From Absidia repens (taxonomy: Eukaryota; Mucoromycota; Mucoromycetes; Mucorales; Cunninghamellaceae), in contig MCGE01000031.1 in the NCBI GenBank assembly GCA_002105175.1, positions 310,001 through 374,000 of the forward strand: a stretch of 64,000 nt of DNA, written 5' to 3'. Positions 1 to 11,715 of the stretch are shown here, in pieces. The notes beneath the pieces are model-generated. The model did not search any database. It saw only the letters and a list, made by a program, of their open reading frames with translations, and had not been told where the DNA came from. Each line of letters begins with the position of its first letter. Within the stretch, counting starts at the first letter, position 1. The translations under genes were made by a program, and so were the position numbers.

Positions 1-2
1 AG

Positions 3-602
3 CGATCATTTTGGGCTCACGATTCCTGCGCCAGATACTGTCCCGAAGTCTTTTGTACTCCTGATGGCAAATGGTATAATGTGACTCTTGCTTTGCGACG
101 TGGCCGTGCAGTAGTAAGTACATTCCGGGAGAGAGAGGCTTAGTATGAAATGATATATATATATATATATATACATATATATTAATTCCATTTATTTTAT
201 GTACCATTAGCGCTGTTTTGAATGCAAAGAAAAGGGTGCTACTATTGGTTGCTTCGAATCAAAATGTCATAAAAGCTTCCATCTACCTTGCGCATCACGA
301 CCCGTGAACTACTTCAAAAGTGGTGTTATCTTTTGGTGTCCGATCCATGAAGCGTATTACAACAAAATTGGTATGATTCTCTTGAGTGGGGTATTGCTCG
401 CTTATTTATTTACTTTTTATTTTTTGTATTTTGTAGATACCTATGTTAATGTTTTTAGCTGTGATGGATGCAACAAGAAATTGGAACAAGAATCATGGTA
501 TACGTGCTTGTCGTGTGCTTCTAGCTACTTCTCTTCATTTGACTTATGTGCTGATGTGAGTAAACGATAACCAACAAAAAACAAAATCTCTTGCAAATAA
601 TG

Positions 603-650
<48 letters not shown>

Positions 651-2087
651 TATCTTTAGTGTTATGAAAGCTTTCCCGAAGATCATGCTCACGGTGAAGA
701 TCAATTTGAAGAGACTTGTAATTTAAAAAAAAAAAATGCAGAAGGATATATTTAGGCAAATCTAATTCTTTTTTATTTTTCTTTTAGCATTTGAAATCAT
801 CAAGGAAATGGAAGCTCAGAAAGCAACCGAAGTAGCCCGTGCAAAGGAGGAAATGAGACAAGCTAGTAAGTATATGTGAAAACCAGTGTTAATCAAAGAA
901 TTAGGATATCATTGACATATATATTGTGATAGATGCCAAAAACCGAAGAAAGCCGACCTTTTTAAAACGCAGACGACGAAAGGCAGATGGAACTCTATCA
1001 AACACTTGCTGCTACTGCGGAACCCAGGATGCCGACGATTGGAGGAAAGGTTACGATGGTGGTGTATTGATGTGTGTGACGTGTTATGATTTGGCTCTTT
1101 TAGTGGACAACGACGGAAGATCCAACAGCAACAATAACATTGAAGATGATCAGCTTGAGGCGAATTTCAGAGGAAATGACTCTATGCTTGGACTAACTTC
1201 GTCCTCCAGTATCGACCAGCCGTTACAGTATCTCTCTTCTGTTGATGATTATACTCATAAGCCATACCTTACTCGTGATGCATTATCGGCGATAAAGTTT
1301 AGCGACTCAAAGACAGGGGCACGTCTAGCAACTTATGAACCACAACCAAACCAATACTTCTCTTTGATATTTGCTTCCACCTATTACGATATTCCAGGAC
1401 GGGCTCCTCGGTGGGCTTCTCATTCAGGAACCGATTATCATGGTAAGAAGAGATGATTGAATGAATTGTATGGCTTATTGATGCGATAAGCTAATATTTT
1501 ATTCTTATAGGGACATGGCTACCTCAAACGGTACGAAGGTATGGAAATGAAATCTAAAATAATGTGATATGCATTCAAATGTTTGACTAATTTTTCTATT
1601 TTGATTGATAGGTCTATTTTGAAATATACCAAGAAAAATGAGCGGGTTTTATCAAACTTTCTTGGCCGCGGCACAGATGCTATTGAATGCTTTTTATTGC
1701 AGCGAAGGTATGAAAATGAATGACATGGTAGTAGATAAAACTGCTCAGATGACTGATCTAGCTAGATTTATTTTTTTAGATGTTTAGGCATTGATATCAA
1801 TCCGGTAACCACTGTCACAAAAAAAAAAAAGAAAAAAGAAACCAATACTTACTGTGTTCGTTTATAGGCTGCAGTCACTTTGTCACAACGCAACTGTTGC
1901 TTCGAACTCCCGATTGGTATAACGGATGCAAAATATAGGCCTATTGTCGCTCAGGCTGACGCAAGGAATCTACCTGGACCTCTTTTTGGTGATGAATCCT
2001 TTCATCATATTTTATCTCATCCTCCTTACAAAGATTGTGTGGCCTATTCTACTCATTTGGAAGGTGATTTATCAAGGTAAGCAAAAA

Positions 2088-2124
<37 letters not shown>

Positions 2125-3852
2125 ATCCTATATCTAATACTCCTGAATTCAACCATTTTATCAATGATTCAGATTTAACAATATCGAGGATTTCAAGGTG
2201 GAATATGAAAATGTAGTCAAGCAAAGCTGGAGGTAAGTACAAATGGATATTGAAAATATTTGAAAGTGGTTAATCAATGTATACTCTATAGGGTGCTGAA
2301 GATGGGTCGAAGACTAACCCTTGGTATTGGCGACAACCGTGAGCACTGCTTTTATATACCCGTGTCATTTCAACTGATGCGGCAATATATTGATGAAGGC
2401 TTCGAAATGGAAGAACTCGTAGGTGTAGAAGAAAAGAGAAACGCAACGACCATATTTAAAACATGAGTATCCACACACCACCTTTTTTTTTTTTTTTTTT
2501 TTTTTTTTAGATCGTAAAACGACAACGCTATTGTTCAGCATTTGGATTGGGAACCTATCTTTGTGTGCAATTTGATTTCTTGGTTTTTACTCACGAATTT
2601 TTGGCAACCTTTAGAAAAATACCGAAGGAGAAAATCAACAGAATGATCAGAGGCAATGGTAAGTTACAGCGGTATCGAATATAGGCATGGTATGGTGAAG
2701 TTATAGTGACTCTGCTATTTTTTTTTTAAATAGATGATATATCTTTTAGGGATAATGTACAGGTGACTCATACCGTCCGGGGTATACCTTCTTCGGCTAT
2801 CTTACGTAAAAGTGTGGTGATGGGCACGGTATGGGTATTTAAGCCTAAAGATCGATACAGCTTCTCAAGTCTCTGCATGTCGCGTATGGTGGAACGTTTT
2901 GGAAAGGACGACTGTAATTGGCAGCGAGTACAATTTGAATTCTTGGCAGCAAATGTAAGCATACACTTTGTCAGTACAATATATGAATTATTGCTAATGA
3001 TTTCTTTCCTCATAAATAGCGTAACTCTGCAAACAATGAAAATATAGCAGAACTACAGGATGAAGAAGGTAATACAGTAGTGTTATCAATTAGGGATAAA
3101 AAAAATTAATTATAAACTCTGTACTTTTAGGCACTGGGCAACAATGTGACCTCACGACCAACATAGAAACAACACTTTCCAGTTATGAACAAGAACGACT
3201 GAAACGTATCGAAGAGAACAATAAAATCATGTTGAAATTGGTAAGCTAGATAATTTGACTCAACCTTCTTAGTTGATCGCTTTGATCAACAACGTTCTTT
3301 TTTTTTTTTTAACTGACAACGTTCGTATAGGGGCTGGTATCGGAACTCGGCGAAGAATCGGACGACATTATCCACTATGACAATATGATGAACAAACCAA
3401 GTCAAATAGACGCACCGCTATCTATTATCATTATGGAACATCCAGAAACTACGCCGGTTGAAGTACATCAAATAGAAAACTATCGACAAACGGTGGTGCA
3501 GACAGCATTGGAAGCGTGCACGGCTTTACCTCCATCAGGAATGTTTATTATTGGAACTCAAGACATCCGTGACCCTGACTCTGGGAAATTATGGCCAATG
3601 TCAATACTTGTTTTGGAAGACATAGAAAAGGCAGTAGATCGATCGGTGCTGAAACTCAAGGAAATGGTGGTAACAGTACCTGATGGTTATTCAAGGGATC
3701 GAAAACTGCCTGTTTCTGAGGCCATGTTGCAGTATGAACAACAAATGGAAGAAAATGAAGATATTATTATTGTGGATGACGACACTGGAGGACGAACGCA
3801 AGACCATTTACCAATCGTGCATGCAATTTATTTGGTTTTTCAACGGCTTTGA
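3..3852 (+). CDS. ePHD/ZZ/GATA zinc-finger DNA methyltransferase fusion (5' partial)
   Basis: The start lies left of the window. I assemble 17 exons (3-113, 211-370, 437-555, 660-717, 788-865, 933-1442, 1511-1538, 1612-1707, 1780-1804, 1868-2076, 2173-2232, 2292-2418, 2511-2658, 2734-2954, 3020-3068, 3131-3240, 3331-3852), all GT-AG and in frame, giving 876 residues. Residues 1-92 form an extended PHD finger (FWAHDSCARYCPEVF, then FHLPCASR and FWCPIH). A ZZ-like Cys cluster follows (about 94-150), then a GATA-like C-X2-C-X18-C-X2-C finger near 199-225. Residues 300-570 are a SAM-dependent amino-methyltransferase: SNFLGRGTD (motif I, 368-376), GIDINP, ADARNLP, catalytic SHPPY (445-449), WRVLKMGRR and a closing THEFLATFRK. 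A second, incomplete methyltransferase-like domain fills 580-876. Family knowledge: this order matches bacterial N6-adenine/N4-cytosine DNA methylases. Inference: a histone-guided DNA base methyltransferase in the nucleus. Whether it makes 6mA or 4mC cannot be read from HPPY. An AATAAA lies at 3936. Confidence 0.85.
608..647 (+). repeat. T40 homopolymer in an intron
   Basis: An uninterrupted run of 40 T lies just before the acceptor of the third intron of the methyltransferase fusion gene, replacing an ordinary polypyrimidine tract. Confidence 0.9.
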
Positions 3853-4374
3853 CGCCTTTAGCATAGTATATATAGATAGCATAGCCACTTTTTTTTTATT
3901 TTATTGTATTGTACTTTGTTTACTTATACGTATGAAATAAAAATATTGATACTGGTGATTAAAGATTTATGCAGTTACTGATTAGTATCGTCGGAGATTG
4001 GTGTATATGATGGTTGATGTGCTGGGTGATTGGCATGTTTGATGATTACCTGGATATATTTATGGAAATTATTCTCATGTGTGAATGTTTGTTTATTTTT
4101 GCGATGTTACTGAGGTAGGAGCGGTCTCACTTCAACTCGTCAAAAAGGTTGAGCATTTTCACGCTTCCAAAAGGAAAGGTCTACCACTTACCAAGTGAGA
4201 GCGGGGGGATATTTTTGTGAGGTGTAGATTTTGGTAAGATGGATACTGATGCTTCCGTCATTTTGCACTTTACTGGGTGGTCCTTGGGGTCAACTAGCTT
4301 TGGTTTCAGTTTTATGTTTTTTTTTTTTTTTTTTTTTTTTTATCACAACAATGAACCGGCTATGTACAGTATGT
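3853..4374. other. Intergenic, 3' flank of the methyltransferase gene
   Basis: It holds the polyadenylation signal (3936-3941) of the upstream gene and a T-rich run around 4317-4341. I see no gene. Confidence 0.6.
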
Positions 4375-5326
4375 CCAGTCTAGTGAAGACGGTAATTTAA
4401 TATAGGGAAACCGCAGTTGGGAGTACAGCATTGGCTGAATGATATGAATGGGCCAGCACAAATATACCTGCTCCTCATATTAAGTGAGCTAAAACTAGCA
4501 ATCAGACTATGGCGTTCTAGAAGGAAGAGTATTCATAGTGGATATAATAGATATAAGGGAGAAATATATTATAGTGGTGGCTACATTTTCGGTACGACAT
4601 GAAATCATTATTATGATGCGACGGGCAGGAACATATCCACATTTTATATCAAGTGACCCAGAATTTCAAGTCAAAAGCTGAGGCACTAAAGGGAAAATAG
4701 TCATTGCAGATGAACTTTTAAGCAGCTGTATGTTGGGACATTCACAAAACAGCTACAATAGTGACTTTTGTCATTCTACTATAGGTTTGAGGATGGTTAA
4801 TTAAAAGGACATATTTTATTGAAGCAGAATCGGCAAATACTAAAACTGATGGAGAGGGATTCATTCCAGCAAATAACTTAAAGAGAAGGATCTAATGGAG
4901 ACAATAAATAATCTACACTAAACAAGATGGATGCTAGTAAAAAACAAGGATCTACTGTGCAAAACATGAGAGAGAGGCTAATGGGACATAAATCATTAAA
5001 GCAACTAAAAAGACACACATTTTATTTGGATACTGATACTAAATAGGAACAAACTAACACTAAACTAAGCTAATGGGGACATCAAAAAACACACTAATGG
5101 CGTCTCCAGATCCTAGATTCAATATGAAAGGGTTTCCCCATGCATCTTGTAATCCCTGAGCTGGAAACCCTTCTAAACTAGTCCTGGTACATTTCTAGGT
5201 CCAAAATAGCCCCATAGAAGTTGAATGGTGAAGAAAAATTGAAATGAAAAAAAAAGGAAAGAGAGCCGAAAAAATAAAATAGGCGGGAGAGAGAAAATAA
5301 TTACTTCACGTGGGCGGGATTTAAAT
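4375..5326 (+). repeat. Interspersed repeat, copy 1
   Basis: First of five diverged copies of one element. The left block (CAGTCTAGTGAAGA) is near 4376 and the right end is CACGTGGGCGGGATTTAAA at about 5307-5325. Shared internal blocks are: CATATTTTATTGAAGCA near 4810; AACATGAGAGAGAG..GGGACATAA near 4960; AGGGTTTCCCCATGCATCTT near 5129; and CATAGAAGTTGAATGGTGAAG near 5213, then a purine-rich tract (GGAAAGAGAG..GAGAGAGAAAATAA). No transposase, reverse transcriptase or clear terminal inverted repeats are visible, so the class is unknown; it looks non-autonomous or solo-LTR-like. Confidence 0.7.
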
Positions 5327-7001
5327 CGTTTTTTTTGGGGGGTCTCCCATTTCCCTGATGATCTTTTTCATTTCGATGAAAAAAACACAAACCATTTTCC
5401 AGAGAATCTTTTCATTGCTAAATATAACTCGGGAACACACATCGAAATAAATTATTACCCACAATAACAATGTACTTTCGTTTTCCCGTTGATGTCGTTA
5501 TCGTGCGCCCCTAATGCAGTAAGATCTAAAAAGATGAGGGGGATTTTCAAACTGTTTCTGAAAAATTGCCGTGATGAGTGTATAAGAGAAAAAGATAGCA
5601 ATGAATGCATAAAAAATAACTGGGATCATAATACCTTGGGGTTCATCTATTATTAAAATATGTGTCTGGTGCTTACGATAAAATAATCTGGGCGCGAAAA
5701 AAAGGAAAGATGTGGGAAATGTTATAAATTGTGTATTCTAGCTAAGACTCATCCATCTAACTCCGTTTCGTTTTATAAACACACTCTTTTTCTTTTCTTC
5801 CCCCTGATGTTGAGAAATGACATATTTTTTTGGAACAAGATAAATTATGCCGATGCGGGGTTTTATTAAGAGATCTTGGAAAGGTTGTCCTGGATTAGGC
5901 AACATTCGTGTGAAACATAAAATGAAAACTGGTAAACGAGTATATTATATCCAAGTATTTATACCGGATGATAATTGCAAAATTTTTGGGGAGAAATGAT
6001 TATAACTAAAATAGCACTTATCGACATGAAATATAGTCTGTGATCATCATCTTCAGGGGACACCGCTAAAGATTTGTAATCCCGGCGTCATTTTCATGCT
6101 TTTTAAAATTGTCTCAATTATAAAAACACCCAAACACTTTTTGTGAAAAGCATGTGTTTTCTGGGAACTGTGATTCTCAATATATATATTATGTATTTAG
6201 CAACAATACCAAAAAGTCAAGTCTTGATAGTAATCAGAAGAATTTAATTGAAAAACCCGAAGTAAAACAACGACCATAGACTTTTTGTACATTATAAAAA
6301 ATCACTGAAGATCTGTATTGTACTGCGTACATGATAATAAACTAAGTCTTTTAAAATATAATGTACCATGGATTACAGATCGTCGATTATTAATTGAACA
6401 GAGATTGAGGTTTTAATGATACAGTGTGAGGGTAAAATAAAAAAGGTGCCGAGATGACCAGTGACGGATTTTGAATTTGGAAGGTTGCAGATCCTGGAGA
6501 AACCTTTTCCCCATAAAACTGATTAAATCATAGTGTAGGGGAATAATATAGAAAATAATTCATTGGTGTCATGATTATTTTAACCTACAAGAGGCAACAA
6601 ACATCACATCACACATAGCACCACCGTAAATCAGTATAATACATTATGTCATCATGAGACTACACCAATTGTCGGTATAGCAAGAGAAAAATCAAACCTA
6701 CTGGGAAGCTATCAGAGAAACAATAATGGTTTCTCAACGTGTGAGATTTTTTTAATATGATGACATGGCAATTTAAACGATTCGAGTCATCAAACGGTCG
6801 ATCAAGCGTGCGACGGGGTTTAAATTATATTTTCCTTTCATGAAACTCTTCTTGACTTTTTAAGACCCTTGTGCCATTTATGTCTCTCTTTTCTGTCACT
6901 TTCCTTGTTTTATTACTTCTTTGTTTTTTATTTTTACTTTTTATTTGTTGTATCTTTACTTTCGCCCTAACTTCTTATTTACACTCCTTATTTTGGATAC
7001 G
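5327..7001. other. Intergenic and vtc4 upstream region
   Basis: AT-rich DNA without a convincing gene. The last 120 bases before the vtc4 start are strongly pyrimidine-rich on the + strand, as in many promoters and 5' UTRs of this window. Confidence 0.55.
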
Positions 7002-9232
7002 ATGAAGTTTGGTGAATTGCTCTCTAGTGAGGTGTTTGTACCATGGCGCCTCTCCTATATACAATACGACGTACTGAAAGTGGAACTGAAAACTCGCCAA
7101 CAAGATCATACTTGGACAGAGCAAGACGAAAAGGACTTTGTAGAATTATTGGACAACGAACTGGAAAAGGTGTACGAGTTTGTCAATGCCAAGCTGGGTG
7201 AAGTGGAAGCACGCATCAACTATTGTGAACGATCGATCCGGACATTCATGAACAATCCCAACTATTCATTAGAACAGAATTGGTCGGTGATGGATGAAGC
7301 GCTTACTGAAGTCTTGTTTGATGTCAATGATCTTGCCAAATTCACTCGCCTCAACTATATTGGGTTTCAAAAGATTATCAAGAAACATGACAAATGGACG
7401 CACCTTGATCTACACCAAGCCTTTGTGCCAAAACTTCGTGCAAAACCTCTGGACAAACAACGATTTGATGTGGCTATTGTCTTTATCTCTTCTTTACATG
7501 ATATATGCCAACAAAAAGGTCAGCCTCGTACCGGAAATGCTGCTTCTGGTGGTGATCAAAATGCGTTTGAACGTGCCACGGCCAAGTATTGGATACATCC
7601 CGACAACATCACGGAGGTCAAGTCTATCATCATGCTTCATTTACCGGTGTTGATCTTTAATGAAGACAAGACGTTTGAACAGGTAGATGCGGCGATCTCT
7701 TCGGTGTACTTTGACAATCCTGACTTTGATCTCTATACTGGTCGTTTGCAGCGTGACGAAGGTGCGGAAGCAATCCGATTCCGGTGGTATGGATCCATGT
7801 CCTCTAGCTCTATCTTTATTGAGCGCAAGACACATCATGCATGGTGGCTAGATGGTGCTTCTGTCAAGGATCGGTTCCGTTTGGATGATGTCGATGTCCC
7901 AAGTTTTGTCTCTGGTGATTTGGCTGCTGCTGCTTATGCTGATAAACTGAAGGCCAAGGGAACAGATCCACAGGTGGTGAAGGACAATCTATTTATTGCC
8001 AATGGTATTCAAGCATCACTGAAGGAAAAAAATCTGGATCCTGTGTTACGTGCTTTTTACAATCGTACAGCTTTCCAACTGCCTGGGGATCAGCGCGTGC
8101 GGGTTAGTTTGGATACCGATTTGACATTTATCCGGGAAGACAACTTTGATCGTGAACGGCGTGGATCGGGGCAATGGCGGCGTCCAGACGTGGGAATTGA
8201 TACACCTTTTAGCTATTTGGAAGATTCTGAAATCTTGCGATTCCCTTATGCGGTGCTGGAAACAAAGCTACAAACGCATCTTGGTCAGGAACCTCCTGGG
8301 TGGCTCACAAATTTGTTGGATTCTCATTTAGTGCATGAAGTACCTCGATTTTCAAAATATTTACATGGTGCTTGTCATTTTTATGGTAGCCGTATGCCTT
8401 TACTGCCTTGGTGGTTGTCTGAAATGGATTTGGATATTCGAAAACCTCGTGCAACCAACTTTGGTCTTACTCGGTCAAGATCCTTCAAGCCTTTGATTGA
8501 TGGTCAGTATAGTCGTGCTATGGAACATGAAGAAACTCGGTTAAAGGCGGTTGCAGAACGGGCGAACAGCACTCAGCACATCACCGACAACAAGACCGCG
8601 GATCAAGAACAACAGCAGAAAGAACTTGAAAAACTCAAAGAACAAAAACAACTAAATGGTGGTTATATTCTACAAGATCCAAGTGAAGAAATGGGACCGA
8701 TATATCCGGATGAAAAACTACTACAAAGACAACAAGCAGCGATCGGCGAATCAGTGGCATCAGCATCATTTGGGAAAATATCAGCAGAGCAAAAAAATGG
8801 CAACTTCAATACGGCACACTATACACCACCACCATTACCTTTGGATGAAAATAAGCGGAAAAAGAAAAATCGAAACAACTATGACAACAGCAACAAGACC
8901 GGTGACATGACTGCCATTCCTCTTGGTGAAGCCGTTGGCGATGCAGAAGAAAAGAAGAAATTCGGCGTGACCAAGGTGCGGGTAGAACCCAAGGTTTTCT
9001 TTGCAAATGAAAGAACATTTATCTCATGGCTTCAGTTTTGTGCTCTTTTGCTGACGGTGGCTCTCAACTTGTTGAACTTTGGTGACAGTTCTGCAAGAGT
9101 GGCAGGTGGAATCTTTCTAGGAATTGCAGCAGTTGTAGCCGTTTACGCATTGTATAGGTTCGAGAAACGTGCATGGTAAGTTGTCTAGACATATGGTAAA
9201 AAGATGGCGATAATGGGACACTGACCTTTCTT

Positions 9233-9268
<36 letters not shown>

Positions 9269-9382
9269 AGGATGATTAATCGTCGTGTGGTAGGCCGATA
9301 CGATGATTTGTGGGGACCTGCTATACTATGTGTACTTTTGGTTGGTGCTATTATTGTCAACTTTTACCTTCGATTCCGATAG
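7002..9382 (+). CDS. vtc4: Vacuolar transporter chaperone 4, polyphosphate polymerase
   Basis: Two exons (7002-9175, 9271-9382) encode 761 residues. Vtc4 is the catalytic subunit of the VTC complex, which makes inorganic polyphosphate from ATP and moves it into the vacuole. Residues 1-170 are an SPX domain (MKFGELL start, KKHDKW basic helix) that senses inositol pyrophosphates. The central triphosphate-tunnel domain keeps its signature: KYWIHPDN, DEGAEAIRFRWYG with two tunnel arginines, IERKTH, FYNRTAFQLPGD, AVLETKLQT and FSKYLHGA. That marks it as the catalytic subunit rather than a Vtc2/3 type. A charged low-complexity linker (about 510-640) leads to a C-terminal DUF202-type membrane domain with three helices. 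The last helix is encoded by exon 2, so the unspliced ORF would lack it. The ORF is open upstream of 7002, but that part is hydrophobic and not SPX-like; MKFGELL is the family start. Confidence 0.95.
9235..9264 (+). repeat. T30 homopolymer in the vtc4 intron
   Basis: Thirty T in a row end six bases before the acceptor AG of the only vtc4 intron. Confidence 0.85.
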
Positions 9383-9811
9383 TATTTTTTATTTTATTTA
9401 CGTTCTATTGTTTATTACCACTTTGTTTACTATATGTTATATATATTTATTTTACCAACATCACTGTACAATTACATCATTTTTACTTCATTTCAATAAA
9501 AACCATTTACATTCATCCGCATCATTCATCAAACTGGGTCTTTTTGTATACTGATATGATATATTGATTTTTTTTTTATTGCTAAAAATTTATATAATGG
9601 GTCTAATAGGGTCAATACAGAAATAAACTACATGTGTACAAAAATAGGGGGCATGTAATATCTATGCGATGGGTGAAGGGGAAAGGTAATCATGCGAGAT
9701 AAATAAAAAAGGCAGGAGTGTGGGTATATCAAATACTACAAAAACACTTATCAATACAAATAAAACTAAATGGGATAAGGCGGGGGAACTAATCTATGCA
9801 GCCAGTATCGT
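9383..9811. other. Convergent intergenic region
   Basis: 3' flanks of vtc4 (+) and the TMBIM-like gene (-). AATAAA at 9495 probably serves vtc4. No other gene is seen. Confidence 0.6.
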
Positions 9812-11010
9812 TCAATTGGGAGGACCGGGATAGAGAATATCAAGCATGTTTAGATTATCCGACAGTTCGCAGAGATTGTGTAGGCAGCGCATAGGGTAGA
9901 GTATATCAGCATACAGGCAAGTGTTGGCCAAAATCACATCTTCGGCTGAGGTATTGTCCATGATATAATACAAGTCCAGCAAGATATAAGTACAGATCAC
10001 ACCAGCCAACCCTATCGGTGTCAATATTTCCAACGCGTCCAATTCAAAAAGGATACGGAGCCACGATGCGTTGAGACAAATCGCAGCCATTCCGCAAAAC
10101 CTGGTAATACGACGATCAGACAATTAATTCGTTGGCGTAAACGTGTGATGAGGGTGTCAATGTCGTAGTGATATAATAAGAATATAAAAAAATACAATCA
10201 GTATCCACATTCATCATATTTACATTCCCTTTTCTACTTCTTTACCATGGACTTGGTCCCGAGAACTTAAATTTTTGTTGAAATGTATAGCAATAAAATG
10301 CCACTATACCTGATATGACCAAATTCATGACCAACAATCCATCGGCATAACAGAAAGTCACCACTATTTTTCAAAAGAAAAAAAAAAAAAGTTAATCGCT
10401 ATGCACTACCTATTGTTGCACTGCACTTTATTGTTTTTTTTTGTCACTTTCCTATTTCACCAATAATAAACGACGATAAACATGAGAAAATAGTCAGTAA
10501 AATGATACGAGCCAGATTAACCAGTTGGAAATAAAGTGCCCAGAGTTGCCAAAGAATCAGTATCGCAGCCAAAACGCAAGGTATAATAGGAATCCACCAC
10601 GTCAATATACTATATATAATATATTCAAAAAAAAGGAGAAGCGGTTTAGCAAAACTGAAACCAAACAGGTGCCTGATAAGTTTTTTTTTTTTTCCCTATC
10701 CCAAACCTTATTTGTAACCAGTCCCAAGTGAGTTGGATGTACTGAAGACTCACAGTAAAAACGAGTGTGGTGAGTACTTGCCCAAACAGTATAAGTAGTA
10801 CATTCCTAGAAAAACCTAAATAAGCAGTCAGTCATAATCTTGCTTTATTTCAGTAACCAAATAGTACTCACTCATCTGCACAGGTATCGTATTCCGGGTC
10901 ACAGAAGTGCCAAAAACATCAAGATCCAGTTGACTGGAATGATATCTCGTAAGTAGGGGGTCTCCTAGGTATGGAGAGTTTGTTGGAAGTATTGGCGTAT
11001 TTTCAATCAT
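9812..11010 (-). CDS. TMBIM/Bax-inhibitor-1-like multispan membrane protein
   Basis: Five minus-strand exons (11010-10872, 10815-10707, 10609-10461, 10363-10246, 10100-9812) join in frame to 267 residues, the usual size of this family. After about 47 polar residues come successive hydrophobic helices: NVLLILFGQVLTTLVF, ILTWWIPIIPCVLAAILIL, IILLTIFSCLSSFII, LLVMNLVISGIVAFYCY, then TPIGLAGVICTYILLD. The YTFQQKFKFSGPSPW loop resembles the T.Y....K.DF segment of TMBIM proteins. The C-terminal EDVILANTCLYADILYPMRCLHNL resembles their D.I......LY.DI..... motif. Family members are ER or Golgi calcium-leak and stress-survival proteins; that role is inferred here. The start at 11010 is the only ATG reading into this frame; a TTG further up is not needed. 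Overall similarity is modest, so the family call is probable rather than certain. Confidence 0.65.
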
Positions 11011-11715
11011 TAAGAGAATAAATATAATGACATTCAAAAAAAACCGAAAAAAAAGTTGGAAGGAAAAAGAAAGGGAAAGCCCCTTTCTTGAGGAAGCGCC
11101 AAAAAAAAAAAAAAAAGATGGAGGGACAATATTTGAAATGCCGCATCATTTTTATTAAATGGGCCCATCCAGTTTCCTGAAAGCCTCATATATTATCAGC
11201 ATAAATATCGTAGATAAAAGTCAAGATGTTCTGCGCAAGCTTTACAGCAACATATGATTGTTTTGATTATTGACAATTGACTAAAAAGGGCATTACCTCC
11301 GTCTACCGCTAACGATTTTTTGGGTGTGAAGTTTCGTTTTATTTGGTTTTCCAGGCGCAAAAATTAAAGGGATCATGGGGAATATTTTAATATTTGATGT
11401 TTACTAGAGGAGATTCATTTTGATGAAAAAAATGGGAGGCACGGTATTAAGAAAAAAAAGTGTTGAAGTGGAAAATGTAGCTGATATCGGTCAGAGTGTT
11501 GTCAATCGGTAGCTAGAGGTCTGTAGTTTACGACTACCCAATGACATTGGATTCACAGCACCTGTGACCAAATTCAAACTCAGTTTTGGTGTTGCATTTT
11601 TCTCCTTTCCCCCTTTCTTTTTTACCTTCGCTCTTATTTTATTTTTATTACATACGATTTTTTTCAAATATACTTTTTTCTTTTTTTCAAGAAAAAAAAA
11701 ATTGGTAGACAAATA
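11011..11715. other. Divergent promoter region
   Basis: Lies between the starts of a minus-strand and a plus-strand gene. The stretch 11595-11700 is T/C-rich on the + strand and probably forms the promoter and 5' UTR of the gene at 11716. Nothing else is recognised. Confidence 0.5.

Noticed and set aside
6921..7001. N-terminal extension of vtc4 from the upstream ATG at 6921
   Set aside because: It would put a hydrophobic, Phe/Tyr-rich stretch before the SPX domain; family members start at MKFG.
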